From NCBI GenBank assembly GCA_036262075.1, contig DATAJO010000032.1, positions 1 to 64,000 on the forward strand: a stretch of 64,000 nucleotides of DNA. The letters run 5' to 3'. Below the pieces are notes generated by a model. It saw nothing but the letters and a program-made list of their open reading frames with translations. It was not told the DNA's origin and did not search any database. The position numbers were made by a program, and so were the translations under genes. Position 1 is the first letter of the stretch; each line of letters opens with the position of its first letter. Shown in pieces: positions 17,012 to 26,160 of this stretch. The DNA is from JACDBZ01 sp036262075. Its GTDB lineage: Bacteria > Chloroflexota > Limnocylindria > QHBO01.

Positions 17012-18463
17012 TCAGCGCGCGCGCTCGAGCGTGACGTGGAGCGCACCGGAGGCCTGCGGTTCGACCCTGGCGGCGTCGCCCTCCATCTTCACGATCGCCG
17101 CGGCGATATCGAAGCCGGGGGCGTGCGTGGCGCGGAAGACGAACTCGCCGCTCTGACCGAGGCTGAGCGAGACGCCGTCGACACCCTCGACGTTCGAGAG
17201 CGCCTGGCGGAAGCCGGTGATGGCGCCGAAGCTGCCCAGGCCGCGAACCACGACCTCGGTCGTCAGCGGCTCGGCCGACGCGCCGGCCGGCGTGGCCGGG
17301 GCGGTCTCGGTGGCCGTGGCCGTCGCGGCCGGGGTGGTCGAGGCGGCCGCATCGGCGCGAAGGGCGGCGAGGCGCTGGGCGAGCGACTCGGGGGCGGCGG
17401 GTTCCGCCGGCTCCGAGCCGTTCTGATCGGCCGGGGGGATGAGCTCGGCCATCGCGGCCGGCAGCGTGCCGGCTTCCGCGGTCGGCTCCGCGGCAGGCTT
17501 CTCGACGGCGGGGGCGTCGGTGGCGACCGCGTCGGTGGCGACCGCGTCGGTGGCAGCAGGCGCATCGGCCACGCTCGACGGCGGCGCGGGAGCGGCCTCC
17601 GGTGCCGGCGCCAGGGATTCGAAGCTCGGCGGCGGCGGCATCTTCTTCGCCGCGGCGGCGAAGGCGGCCGGGTCGGTGATCTCGGCGAGCTGGGCGTGGT
17701 ACGCGTCGAGCTCGCGCTCGTACTCGGCGAGGCGCGCACGGACGGCGGTGGCGGCAGCTTCGGCGCGCGTGCCCTCGGCCGCGAGCTGCTCCTCGAGCTG
17801 GCTGCGGCGCGCGGCGACGCGCTGCTCGGCCTCGAGCCGGATGCGCTCCGCCTCGGCCTTGGCCCACTCGCCGACCGCGGTCACGTCGGCATCGGCCTTC
17901 GCGTTGAGCTCGGCACGGCGGCGCTCGCTATCGGACTCGAGCTCCTTGACCCGGGCCTCGGCGCGCGCCTTGGTCTCGGCGGTCGTCGTTCGGCGCGCCT
18001 CGTCGGCGACGCCGCGCATGGCGGCCACGAGGTCGCGCAGGAAGCCGCCCTCGGACTCGGCATCCGTGGCCGGTTCGGCCTCGGCGGGAGCGGCGGTGGT
18101 GGTGGCCTTCGGCGCAGCAGCGGCGGTCTCGGCCGACGCGCCAGCAGGCTCGGTGGCGGCGGTCGCCTCGGCGGCGGCCGGCGCGGCATCGGCCGCGGGA
18201 TCGGTGGGTTCGGCGGCCGGGCTGGTGCCGTTCGCCGCCCCGGGCGCGGGGGCCGCTTCAGCCGTGGTCGCGCCCTCGGCGGTCGTCGGCGCAGCGGCAT
18301 CGGTCGCAGGCGTCTCGGGCGCCGCGGGCTCGGCCGCCGGGACCGCCTGGTCGGCGGCCGGCGCGGCCGGGTCGGTCGGAGCCTGGGACACGTCGCTCTT
18401 CGCGGGCTCGTCCTCCTCGGACGTCCACGGGAGCCGGAATCCGGGTCGACGGTTCTGGGTCAT
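17012..18463 (-). CDS. Ala/Pro-rich coiled-coil protein with conserved C-terminal domain, function unknown
   Basis: A 483-residue protein starting MTQNRRPGFRLPW. Residues 20-150 are Ala/Pro/Glu-rich low complexity. Residues about 150-270 are highly charged and predicted coiled coil. A second low-complexity stretch includes a TDAVA tandem repeat (15-bp DNA repeats near 17520-17565). The last 85 residues (EVVVRGLGSFGAI onward) look like a compact alpha/beta domain of the ferredoxin-like kind, repeated in layout as strand-helix-strand-strand-helix-strand. I do not recognise a family. Start ATG 18463 is preferred over the longer frame to 18535. The architecture suggests a cytoplasmic scaffold, which is inference. 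Confidence 0.7.
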   Translation of the reverse strand: MTQNRRPGFRLPWTSEEDEPAKSDVSQAPTDPAAPAADQAVPAAEPAAPETPATDAAAPTTAEGATTAEAAPAPGAANGTSPAAEPTDPAADAAPAAAEATAATEPAGASAETAAAAPKATTTAAPAEAEPATDAESEGGFLRDLVAAMRGVADEARRTTTAETKARAEARVKELESDSERRRAELNAKADADVTAVGEWAKAEAERIRLEAEQRVAARRSQLEEQLAAEGTRAEAAATAVRARLAEYERELDAYHAQLAEITDPAAFAAAAKKMPPPPSFESLAPAPEAAPAPPSSVADAPAATDAVATDAVATDAPAVEKPAAEPTAEAGTLPAAMAELIPPADQNGSEPAEPAAPESLAQRLAALRADAAASTTPAATATATETAPATPAGASAEPLTTEVVVRGLGSFGAITGFRQALSNVEGVDGVSLSLGQSGEFVFRATHAPGFDIAAAIVKMEGDAARVEPQASGALHVTLERAR

Positions 18464-18524
18464 CGGTCTGGCGGTCCATCCCTTGCCGGTCAGCGGGCCA
18501 CAGATGGGGTTGCTGCCGCGCACC

Positions 18525-18530
18525 ATCCTA
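18525..18530 (-). promoter_or_regulatory. Putative -10 box of the coiled-coil gene
   Basis: TAGGAT reading leftward, about 60 nt before the chosen ATG at 18463. If the gene were leaderless, a start near 18527-18521 (ATG/GTG in frame) would add about 20 residues; both readings are possible. Confidence 0.35.
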
Positions 18531-18605
18531 CCCAACCCCGCACCGACCGCTCCCCACCTGAAGTACTCCCCCGGTTCGGGACCGCGGTACCGCCCGGTCG
18601 GTTGC

Positions 18606-18611
18606 TACCAT
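18606..18611 (+). promoter_or_regulatory. Putative -10 box of mscS
   Basis: TACCAT preceded by TTGC, ending 7 nt before the ATG at 18619. It overlaps the upstream ATG at 18610, which argues that 18619 is the real, leaderless start. Confidence 0.55.
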
Positions 18612-18618
18612 GCCGCCC

Positions 18619-19544
18619 ATGCCCGACCTCTCCAACCTTCCCGACTGGGTCGAGCTGACCCTTCGGGTGCTGCTCATCGCGGTCGTGGCAGCGGTGGCGG
18701 TGTTCCTCCTGCGGCAGGCGGTGCGCGTCGGGGTGCGCGGCCTCGTCGAGCGGCGCGCGGAGTCGGACGCGGAGACGGTGCCGCCGGTCGAGCTCGAGCG
18801 GCGCGTGAACACCATCGCCCGCCTCATCGTCAAGGTCGGCGGCACGGTCATCGTCGTCATCGCCGTGCTCATGGCGCTCCGCGAGTTCGGCGTCGACGTC
18901 GGCCCGGCGATCGCGGGCCTCGGCGTGGCGGGCATCGCCGTCGGCTTCGGGGCCCAGACGCTCATCCGCGACTGGCTGGCCGGCATCTTCATCGTGCTCG
19001 AGAACCAGTACAACGAGGGCGACGTCGTGCGCATCGCCGGCGTCGACGGGGTGGTCGAGGACCTCAGCCTGCGACGCACGACCCTGCGCGACCTGGACGG
19101 CACGGTCCACACCGTCCCCAACGGTGCGATCGTGGTGGCCTCGAACCTCACCCGCCTGTGGGCGCGCGTGAACCTCGACGTGGCGGTCGCCTACGACACC
19201 GAAATCGACGCCGCGACCGCGGTCATCAACCGGGTCGGCGAGGAGCTCCACGCCGATCCCGAGTGGGGCCCGCGCATGCTCGAGCCGCCGAAGGTCGTGC
19301 GCGTGGCCGGCGTCGGCGACTCGCAGGTCACGCTCAAGGTCCTCGGCCAGGTCAAGCCCGCGGAGCAGTGGGCGGTCGCGGGCGAGCTGCGCAAGCGCAT
19401 CCTGGCGGCGTTCTCGAAGGCCGGGATCAAGATCCCGTTCCCGCACCGGGTCGTCGTCCGCCAGGGGTCGGGCGCGGGAGCCGATGCGGACGCGGACGCG
19501 GATGCCGCTGCCGCGGCGGTCGACGAGGATCCGACCGGAGAGGG

Positions 19545-19548
<4 letters not shown>
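18619..19548 (+). CDS. mscS: Small-conductance mechanosensitive channel, MscS family
   Basis: A 309-residue protein with membrane helices around residues 13-33 and 66-90 and the pore-lining TM3 with its Gly/Ala-rich pattern (VGPAIAGLGVAGIAVGFGAQ). The beta domain follows with ENQYNEGDVVRI and the VPNG motif. MscS channels open under membrane tension to release solutes in hypo-osmotic shock. The start at 18619 rather than 18610 is set by the TACCAT box. The acidic tail (DADADADA) is unusual. The last 4 bases overlap the convergent clpX stop. Confidence 0.92.
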
Positions 19549-20858
<1,310 letters not shown>

Positions 20859-20867
20859 GCGCGACCT

Positions 20868-20873
20868 AGGGTA
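20868..20873 (-). promoter_or_regulatory. Putative -10 box of clpX
   Basis: TACCCT preceded by GTGC, ending 9 nt before the ATG at 20858. It gives clpX its own promoter, separate from the tig-clpP group. Confidence 0.5.
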
Positions 20874-20923
20874 GCACGGGGTTGGAACCGCACCGGCATC
20901 CCCCGATCGTCGCCCGGACGTCG

Positions 20924-20929
20924 TAGCCT
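20924..20929 (+). promoter_or_regulatory. Putative -10 box of the alkylguanine transferase gene
   Basis: TAGCCT ending 6 nt before the ATG at 20936, consistent with a leaderless mRNA. Confidence 0.5.
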
Positions 20930-20935
20930 CCGCCC

Positions 20936-21427
20936 ATGGAGGTCGTCAGGTTCGGTCGGGCGGAGACCGCGCTCGGGCCGATGTGGCTGGCCGAGACCGA
21001 TGCCGGCGTGGCGGCATCCAGCCGGTCGCGCACGCTCGAGGCGTTCCTGGCGGCGCTGCGGCGCCGCTTCCCGGGCGCCCGGCTCGAGGCCGATGCGCTC
21101 GACGGCTCGTGGGTCGACGCCGCCACGAGCGGCGGCCGGCTGCCGCCGGTCGACCTGCGCGGCATCGCCGGGTTCGACCGCGCGGTATACGAGGCGGTGC
21201 GCCGCATTCCGGCCGGCGAGACGCTGACGTACGGCGACGTGGCCGCGCTCGTCGGCTCGCCGCGCGCCGCTCGCGCGGTCGGCACGGCCATGGGCCGCTG
21301 CCCGCTGTTCCCGGCGGTGCCGTGCCATCGGGTCGTGCGCGCCTCGGACGGGTGGTCGGGCTGGGGTGGCGATCCCGCGCTCAAGCGGCGGCTGCTGAGC
21401 GCCGAACGCCGCGGAGGAACGACCTAG
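20936..21427 (+). CDS. ogt: Methylated-DNA--[protein]-cysteine S-methyltransferase
   Basis: A 163-residue suicide repair protein with the active-site PCHR motif (129-132, acceptor Cys130) followed by GxxGG-like GWGGDPALKRRLL. The helix-turn-helix region around TYGDVAALVGSPRAARAVG includes the arginine finger. It transfers alkyl groups from O6-alkylguanine to its own cysteine. Size and motifs are typical of the Ogt/MGMT family without an Ada domain. It converges with the sulfatase-like gene, sharing 4 bases. Confidence 0.95.
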   Translation: MEVVRFGRAETALGPMWLAETDAGVAASSRSRTLEAFLAALRRRFPGARLEADALDGSWVDAATSGGRLPPVDLRGIAGFDRAVYEAVRRIPAGETLTYGDVAALVGSPRAARAVGTAMGRCPLFPAVPCHRVVRASDGWSGWGGDPALKRRLLSAERRGGTT

Positions 21428-23061
21428 GGATGGCACTCCGTCTCGGTGTCCGAGCCACGACCGAGCTCGGGCAGCCGATCGGTGATGTCGGTCAGGTCGT
21501 ACGGATGCTCGCGGTCGCGGTGGATGACGCTGCGGTCGGGCAGGAGCGGCAGCCCGGCGTCGAAATAGAGGTCGAACACGAGGCGGAAGGAGTTCACCGA
21601 CGACATCCCGTCGTACAGGCAGCTCGTGTCCTCGATGCCGGGCAGGTAGTAGGCACTGAATATCGAGAACGCCTGGTCGAGGTGGGCGTCGGTCGCCGCC
21701 GTCCAGTCGATATTCGGGCCGACCTGCCGGATGCCCTCCGGCCGCGGCCCGTGGTCGGGCGAGATGATGATGATCGGATCGGTCTCCGGCGGTCCCGCCA
21801 GCAGGCCCTCGATGAGCCGCCGCATCTCGCGGTCGACGTAGGCCCACTGGGCGCGGTGCTGCTCGAGCGGCGTCCGCTCCGCATCGGCCTCGGCGCTGAC
21901 GTACTGGCCGTTCTCGTCGACGATCCACGGCTCGTGCGGCAGGAAGCTGTGCATGAACACGAACTTCGGCCCCGGCAGCTCGCTGAGCTCGGGCAGCGTC
22001 TCGTGCTGCCAGACCGCCGCGTCGTAGATGCGCCGCCGGTCGGTGAGGTCGTCCTCGAAGCCCGCCAGCCGCGCGACCGAGGGCAGGATCGTCGACTCGG
22101 TCAGCACGCCCATGAAGTCCGACGTCTGCGCGAACTGCGGGTTGACGTCGGCGATCGGGCTCCGCGCGGTGAGGTAGTACTGGTTGCCGAGCAGGACGTA
22201 GCGGTACCCGCGCTCGCGGAGGAACTGCGCCACCGCGTTCGTCTTCACCATCTCCTCGAGCGGGCCGTGGTGGGGGTTGTCCGGCCCGTAGCGCTCGGCG
22301 ACCTCGTCGAGGTACGTCATGTTGAGCGACGACGACAGCGACAGCGGCGTGCGCGCGTAGTTCGAGCGCGTCTCGCGCAGGACGTCGAAGCCGGCGGACT
22401 CGAGCCAGTCGGTCAGGCCGCCGTCCGGCACGTCGAGGTACTGCTCGAGGCTCCGCGGCGAGCCGTAGCCGTCGAGGATGAAGTAGTAGATGTCGCGCTG
22501 CGGCGCCGATGGATCGCCCGATCCGGCGGTCGGGCTCGGCAGGTCGATGCCCTGGCCGCCCACGATCGTCGGCGGATTGGTGACGAGCGTGGCGCCGACG
22601 CCAACCAGGGTGAAGGCCACGAGCAGCCCCGACCCGACGTTCAGCCAGCCGGTCACCCGGCGCAGGTCGGAGCGCCACAGCGCCACGGCCCCGATCCCCA
22701 CGAGCGCCAGGACGATCCAGCCGACGAGCAGCGGCGTCCCGCTCAGGCCGGTCGGCTCGAGCGCGGTGGCGACGTGCCCGTACATGAGCACCCCGACCGC
22801 CACGATCGACACCACCAGGGCCGCCCGCCGCGCGGCGACACCGACGAGGACGAGGACGGCGAACAGCGCCAGCGCGGCGCCGATCGAGACGCCCAGCGGA
22901 ATCAGCGCCTCGCGGACATCGACCTCGCCGACGTTGATCGAGACGAGGTAGAGGATCGGGTAGGCGGCGATGAGGACGTGGTGCAGCGGCCAGGACAGCC
23001 AGTCCCGGGAGAATGCCCTCCGCTCCCCTCCTCGCTCGGTGCCCTCCGCGCCCGGGCGCAC
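21424..23061 (-). CDS. Membrane-bound sulfatase / alkaline-phosphatase superfamily protein
   Basis: A 545-residue protein with about five N-terminal membrane segments (residues 25-170) and a large outer domain. The outer domain has the superfamily metal-site features YYFILDGYG, a possible Thr/Ser nucleophile in NYARTPLSLSS, and SPDHGPRP near the C terminus. Such enzymes transfer or cleave phospho- or sulfo-groups on envelope polymers (as LtaS-like enzymes do), but the substrate here is unknown. I start it at GTG 23061, 13 nt after the clpP stop; the frame is open to 23142 but that would overlap clpP. It is probably co-transcribed with clpP. Confidence 0.8.
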   Translation of the reverse strand: MRPGAEGTERGGERRAFSRDWLSWPLHHVLIAAYPILYLVSINVGEVDVREALIPLGVSIGAALALFAVLVLVGVAARRAALVVSIVAVGVLMYGHVATALEPTGLSGTPLLVGWIVLALVGIGAVALWRSDLRRVTGWLNVGSGLLVAFTLVGVGATLVTNPPTIVGGQGIDLPSPTAGSGDPSAPQRDIYYFILDGYGSPRSLEQYLDVPDGGLTDWLESAGFDVLRETRSNYARTPLSLSSSLNMTYLDEVAERYGPDNPHHGPLEEMVKTNAVAQFLRERGYRYVLLGNQYYLTARSPIADVNPQFAQTSDFMGVLTESTILPSVARLAGFEDDLTDRRRIYDAAVWQHETLPELSELPGPKFVFMHSFLPHEPWIVDENGQYVSAEADAERTPLEQHRAQWAYVDREMRRLIEGLLAGPPETDPIIIISPDHGPRPEGIRQVGPNIDWTAATDAHLDQAFSIFSAYYLPGIEDTSCLYDGMSSVNSFRLVFDLYFDAGLPLLPDRSVIHRDREHPYDLTDITDRLPELGRGSDTETECHP

Positions 23062-23074
23062 GTCGTCGTCGCCG

Positions 23075-23743
23075 CTACTTCTTCGGGGCCTTGTCCGCCT
23101 CCGCCGCCTGCTCGGCGTTCGGCACCTCGCCACCGGCGGCATGGGCCATCGAGATCAGCGACTCGGTGTTCCCCACGAAGACCTCGTCGATGAGGCCGTA
23201 GGCCTTCGCGTCCTCGGCCGACATGAAGTAGTCGCGCTCCGAGTCGCGCTTCACCTTGTCGACCGGCTGGCCGGTGTGCTGGGCGAGGATGTGCATGAGC
23301 CGATCGGTGAGGTGGAGCACCTCCCGCATCTGGATCTCGACGTCCGGCGTGTTGCCGCGGAACCCGGACGAGCCCTGGTGGATCATGATCCGCGAGTTCG
23401 GCAGCGCGTAGCGCTTGCCGGTCGCGCCGGCCGCCAGGAGCACGGCGCCCATCGATGCCGCCTGGCCGATGCAGATCGTCGACACCGGGGCGCGCAGGTA
23501 CTGCATCGTGTCGTAGATCGCCATGCCGCTCGTCACCACCCCGCCGGGCGAGTTGATGTAGAGCTGGATGTCCTTCTCCGGGTCCTCGGACTCGAGGAAC
23601 AGGAGCTGGGCGATGATGAGGTTCGCGACGTGATCCTCGATCGCATCTCCCAGGAAGATGATGCGGTCCTTGAGGAGTCGCGAGTAGATGTCGAACGCGC
23701 GCTCACCGCGGGCGCTCGACTCGATGACCATTGGGACGAGCAT
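23075..23743 (-). CDS. clpP: ATP-dependent Clp protease proteolytic subunit ClpP
   Basis: A 222-residue serine protease with the complete triad Ser97 (GQAASMGA), His122 (MIHQ) and Asp171. It forms the double-heptamer chamber fed by ClpX. It is about 20 residues longer than usual at the C terminus, with a charged tail ending KAPKK. The ATG is 3 nt from the tig stop, so tig and clpP are one unit. The classic tig-clpP-clpX order is interrupted here by the sulfatase-like gene and ogt. Confidence 0.97.
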   Translation of the reverse strand: MLVPMVIESSARGERAFDIYSRLLKDRIIFLGDAIEDHVANLIIAQLLFLESEDPEKDIQLYINSPGGVVTSGMAIYDTMQYLRAPVSTICIGQAASMGAVLLAAGATGKRYALPNSRIMIHQGSSGFRGNTPDVEIQMREVLHLTDRLMHILAQHTGQPVDKVKRDSERDYFMSAEDAKAYGLIDEVFVGNTESLISMAHAAGGEVPNAEQAAEADKAPKK

Positions 23744-23746
23744 TGG

Positions 23747-25222
23747 TTATGCGGTCTCCTCGGACTGCTCGGTCGTCGTTGGTTCGGTTTCGCCGCTCTC
23801 GGTCGCGGGCTCGGTGGCAGGCTCGGCCTCGGGGGCTGCCTCCGGCCCTGCCTCGGGCTCGGTTGACGCCGATGCCTCGGCGGTCGCTTCGACCGCATCG
23901 GCTTCATCGGCTTCATTCGCCGTTTCGGCCGATCCGAGCGCTCGATCGATGAGCGTGTCGACGAGTGTACGGTTGCGGATCGTCATCCGCAGGTAGCTCC
24001 GACCGCGCCGCGAGGTCAGGTACTCGCGCAGCTTCGGATCGTCGCCGTAGCGGGCGAGCTGGTCCTCGATCTCGGCGTCGATCTCCTCGTCGCTCGCGTC
24101 GATGCCCTCCTTCTCGGCGATCGCCGACAGGACGAGCAGGGTCTTCACGCGCCGCTGCGCCGGCTCGCGAAGCTCGGCGGTGAGCTCCTCCGGCGACTGC
24201 TTGGACAGCGCCAGGTACTGATCGAGGCCGATGCGCTGCTGTGCCAGCCGCGCCTGGAGCTCGTCGCGCATGATCTCGATCTCGTTGGCGACCATGACCT
24301 CGGGCAGCTCGACCGTGGCGTTGCTGACGGCGAAGTCGATGATCCGGTCGCCGAACGCGTGGCGCGCCTCGGCCTCGGCCCGCTTCTCCATCGCATCGCG
24401 GATCTCGGCGCGCAGCTCGTCGACGGTCTTGACGTCGCCGACCGACTGCGCGAACTCGTCGCTCACCTCGGGCAGGACCTTCTCGCGCAGGTCGAGCAGC
24501 TCGACCTCGAAATGCGCCTGCTTGCCGCGCAGCTCCTCGACGCGGTAGTCGTCGGGGAAGGTGATGTCGAAGCCCTTCGTGGCCCCGATCTCGAGGCCGA
24601 TGAGCTGCTCCTCCCAGCCGGGGATCATCCGGTCCTCGCCGATGACCACCGGCAGCCGATCCGCCGACCCGCCCTCGAACGGCTCACCGTCGATCGTGCC
24701 GGTGAACTTCACGCTGGCGATGTCGCCCTGCTGGGCCGCGCGATCATCGATCGGCCGCAGGGTCGCCTGCTGCTCGCGCAGCTCCGCGATGACCTGCTCG
24801 ACCTGCTCGTCGGTGATCTCGGGCTGCTCGAGCGTGAAGGGGTAGTCGGTGTACGCGCCGAGCTGCACCTCGGGCCGGACCGGGACGGTCGCCGTGAACG
24901 TCACCGTCTGCCCCTCGATCACCGCGGAGGGATCGATGTCGACGCTCGGCTGGTCGATGGGGACGACGTCGGTCTGGTTCAGGGCCGCCTCGTACGCGTC
25001 CCCGACGAGATGGTCGATCGCCTCGGCCAGGACGCTCCCCCGCCCGACGAAGCGGTCGATGACGTGGCGCGGCGCCTTGCCCGGCCGGAACCCGGGCACC
25101 TTCGTCCGTTCCGCCACGTGGCGGTAGGCGGTCGAGAAGGCGTGAGCGACCTCCTCGGGCGGCACCTCGATCTCGAGGACCATCTTCGACCCGGGCTCGG
25201 GTCGCGTCGATACGGTGACCAT
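23747..25222 (-). CDS. tig: Trigger factor, ribosome-associated chaperone and peptidyl-prolyl isomerase
   Basis: A 491-residue protein. The N-terminal ribosome-binding domain contains the signature GFRPGKAPRHVID near residue 48. An FKBP-type PPIase domain follows (about 155-240, KGFDITFPDDYRVEELRGKQA), then the helical chaperone domain. The last about 55 residues are an acidic, Thr/Glu/Ala-rich tail. It binds nascent chains at the ribosome exit. The ATG is preceded by AGGAG. No promoter is obvious between it and the upstream tRNA-Leu, so read-through is possible. Confidence 0.95.
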   Translation of the reverse strand: MVTVSTRPEPGSKMVLEIEVPPEEVAHAFSTAYRHVAERTKVPGFRPGKAPRHVIDRFVGRGSVLAEAIDHLVGDAYEAALNQTDVVPIDQPSVDIDPSAVIEGQTVTFTATVPVRPEVQLGAYTDYPFTLEQPEITDEQVEQVIAELREQQATLRPIDDRAAQQGDIASVKFTGTIDGEPFEGGSADRLPVVIGEDRMIPGWEEQLIGLEIGATKGFDITFPDDYRVEELRGKQAHFEVELLDLREKVLPEVSDEFAQSVGDVKTVDELRAEIRDAMEKRAEAEARHAFGDRIIDFAVSNATVELPEVMVANEIEIMRDELQARLAQQRIGLDQYLALSKQSPEELTAELREPAQRRVKTLLVLSAIAEKEGIDASDEEIDAEIEDQLARYGDDPKLREYLTSRRGRSYLRMTIRNRTLVDTLIDRALGSAETANEADEADAVEATAEASASTEPEAGPEAAPEAEPATEPATESGETEPTTTEQSEETA

Positions 25223-25290
25223 GCAGCTCCTGTGCGTCGGCGCCTCCTGGCGGCGCGTGTCGGCGATTTGTCGTGCGGTGCGGTGGTCGG

Positions 25291-25374
25291 TGGTGGGCGA
25301 GGCGAGATTCGAACTCGCACGTCTTGCGACACCGGCTCCTAAGGCCGGCGCGTCTGCCGTTCCGCCACTCGCCC
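25291..25374 (-). tRNA. tRNA-Leu (anticodon TAG)
   Basis: The minus strand folds as a class II tRNA: acceptor GGGCGAG (25374-25368) pairs with CTCGCCC (25301-25295), the anticodon stem CCGGC/GCCGG encloses loop CTTAGGA, a long variable arm follows, and the T arm holds GTTCGAATC. CCA is encoded at 25293-25291. The anticodon TAG reads CTA and related Leu codons. Confidence 0.95.
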
Positions 25375-25384
25375 CGCTCGCGGA

Positions 25385-25390
25385 ATCGTA
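25385..25390 (-). promoter_or_regulatory. Putative -10 box of tRNA-Leu
   Basis: TACGAT preceded by GG, ending 10 nt before the mature 5' end of the tRNA. Confidence 0.45.
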
Positions 25391-25459
25391 CCGCGATCGG
25401 CGCTCCCGAGGAGCGGGCGCGGCCGCCGGCCGCCGGAGGAACGCGACCGACCCTGGCCG

Positions 25460-26074
25460 CTACCCCGCGGCCTGCGGCGGCCGGTAGCTGTAGCCGTGCG
25501 TGGCGATGCGCTCGGCGGTCTCGCCGTAGACGTCGGCGCGCGGCGGGGTGATCGTGCGCAGGCCGTCGACGAGGCGGTTGTACATCGAGAACGCCGACGC
25601 GATGCAGACGGCCAGCTGGACGTCGCCATCGGACGCGCCGGCCGACGTGGCCGCCTCGACGTCCGCGGCCGTCAGCTCGAGCGGGTTGCGCCGGACGACG
25701 GACGCGATGTGAAGCAAAGCCCGCATCTTCGGGTCGAACGGGCTCAGGTCGCCGACGAGGAGGTTCCCGATCAGCGGCTTGCGGGCCGCGTCGCCGTCGC
25801 GCGCGAGGAGCTCCGTCGCAAAGGCCGCGTGGGAATCCATGCAGAAGAAGCAGTCGTTCCCCGCCGACGTCGCCGCGGCGATCATCTCGCGCTCGGCCCG
25901 GCGCAGCGTGGCGCCCGGGAAGTCGTTGACGAGCAGCGCATCGGCCAGGCCGCGGAGGTGGACGCCGATGTCGGGCGTCAGCGCCATCGCGGCGCCGATG
26001 CCCGGGATCTCGGGCACGCCGGGAACGATCGGCGGCTGGCTGGCTCGGGCGAGGCGCTCGTCGTCGCGGGTCAT
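25460..26074 (-). CDS. AhpD-like / carboxymuconolactone decarboxylase family protein (peroxidase-related)
   Basis: A 204-residue all-helical protein with the AhpD-type redox motif CFFCMDSH (Cys75, Cys78, His82). These enzymes reduce peroxides using the CxxC pair. The closest type is the peroxidase-related CMD family protein of about 190-200 residues. GGAGACC precedes the ATG at 26074. It stands alone, diverging from the RnfD-like gene. The exact substrate and electron donor are unknown. Confidence 0.85.
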   Translation of the reverse strand: MTRDDERLARASQPPIVPGVPEIPGIGAAMALTPDIGVHLRGLADALLVNDFPGATLRRAEREMIAAATSAGNDCFFCMDSHAAFATELLARDGDAARKPLIGNLLVGDLSPFDPKMRALLHIASVVRRNPLELTAADVEAATSAGASDGDVQLAVCIASAFSMYNRLVDGLRTITPPRADVYGETAERIATHGYSYRPPQAAG

Positions 26075-26129
26075 GACTCGGGTCTCCTGGCGGGCGGGCG
26101 GAACGGCCGATGTCGGCGAATTCGGTGGG

Positions 26130-26135
26130 TATCCT
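26130..26135 (+). promoter_or_regulatory. Putative -10 box upstream of the RnfD-like gene
   Basis: TATCCT preceded by GGG. A start near 26142 would leave about 19 nt before the ATG at 26161. The upstream in-frame ATG at 26110 lies before this box and so is not favoured. Confidence 0.45.
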
Positions 26136-26160
26136 ACGCGGCGACGATGGCAACGGGCCG

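Noticed and set aside
17516..17566. Tandem 15-bp repeat GTGGCGACCGCGTCG
   Set aside because: It encodes the TDAVA repeats in the linker of the coiled-coil protein; not a separate element.
26110..26160. ATG 26110 as start of the RnfD-like gene
   Set aside because: It lies upstream of the TATCCT box, and the extra 17 residues have no family support.
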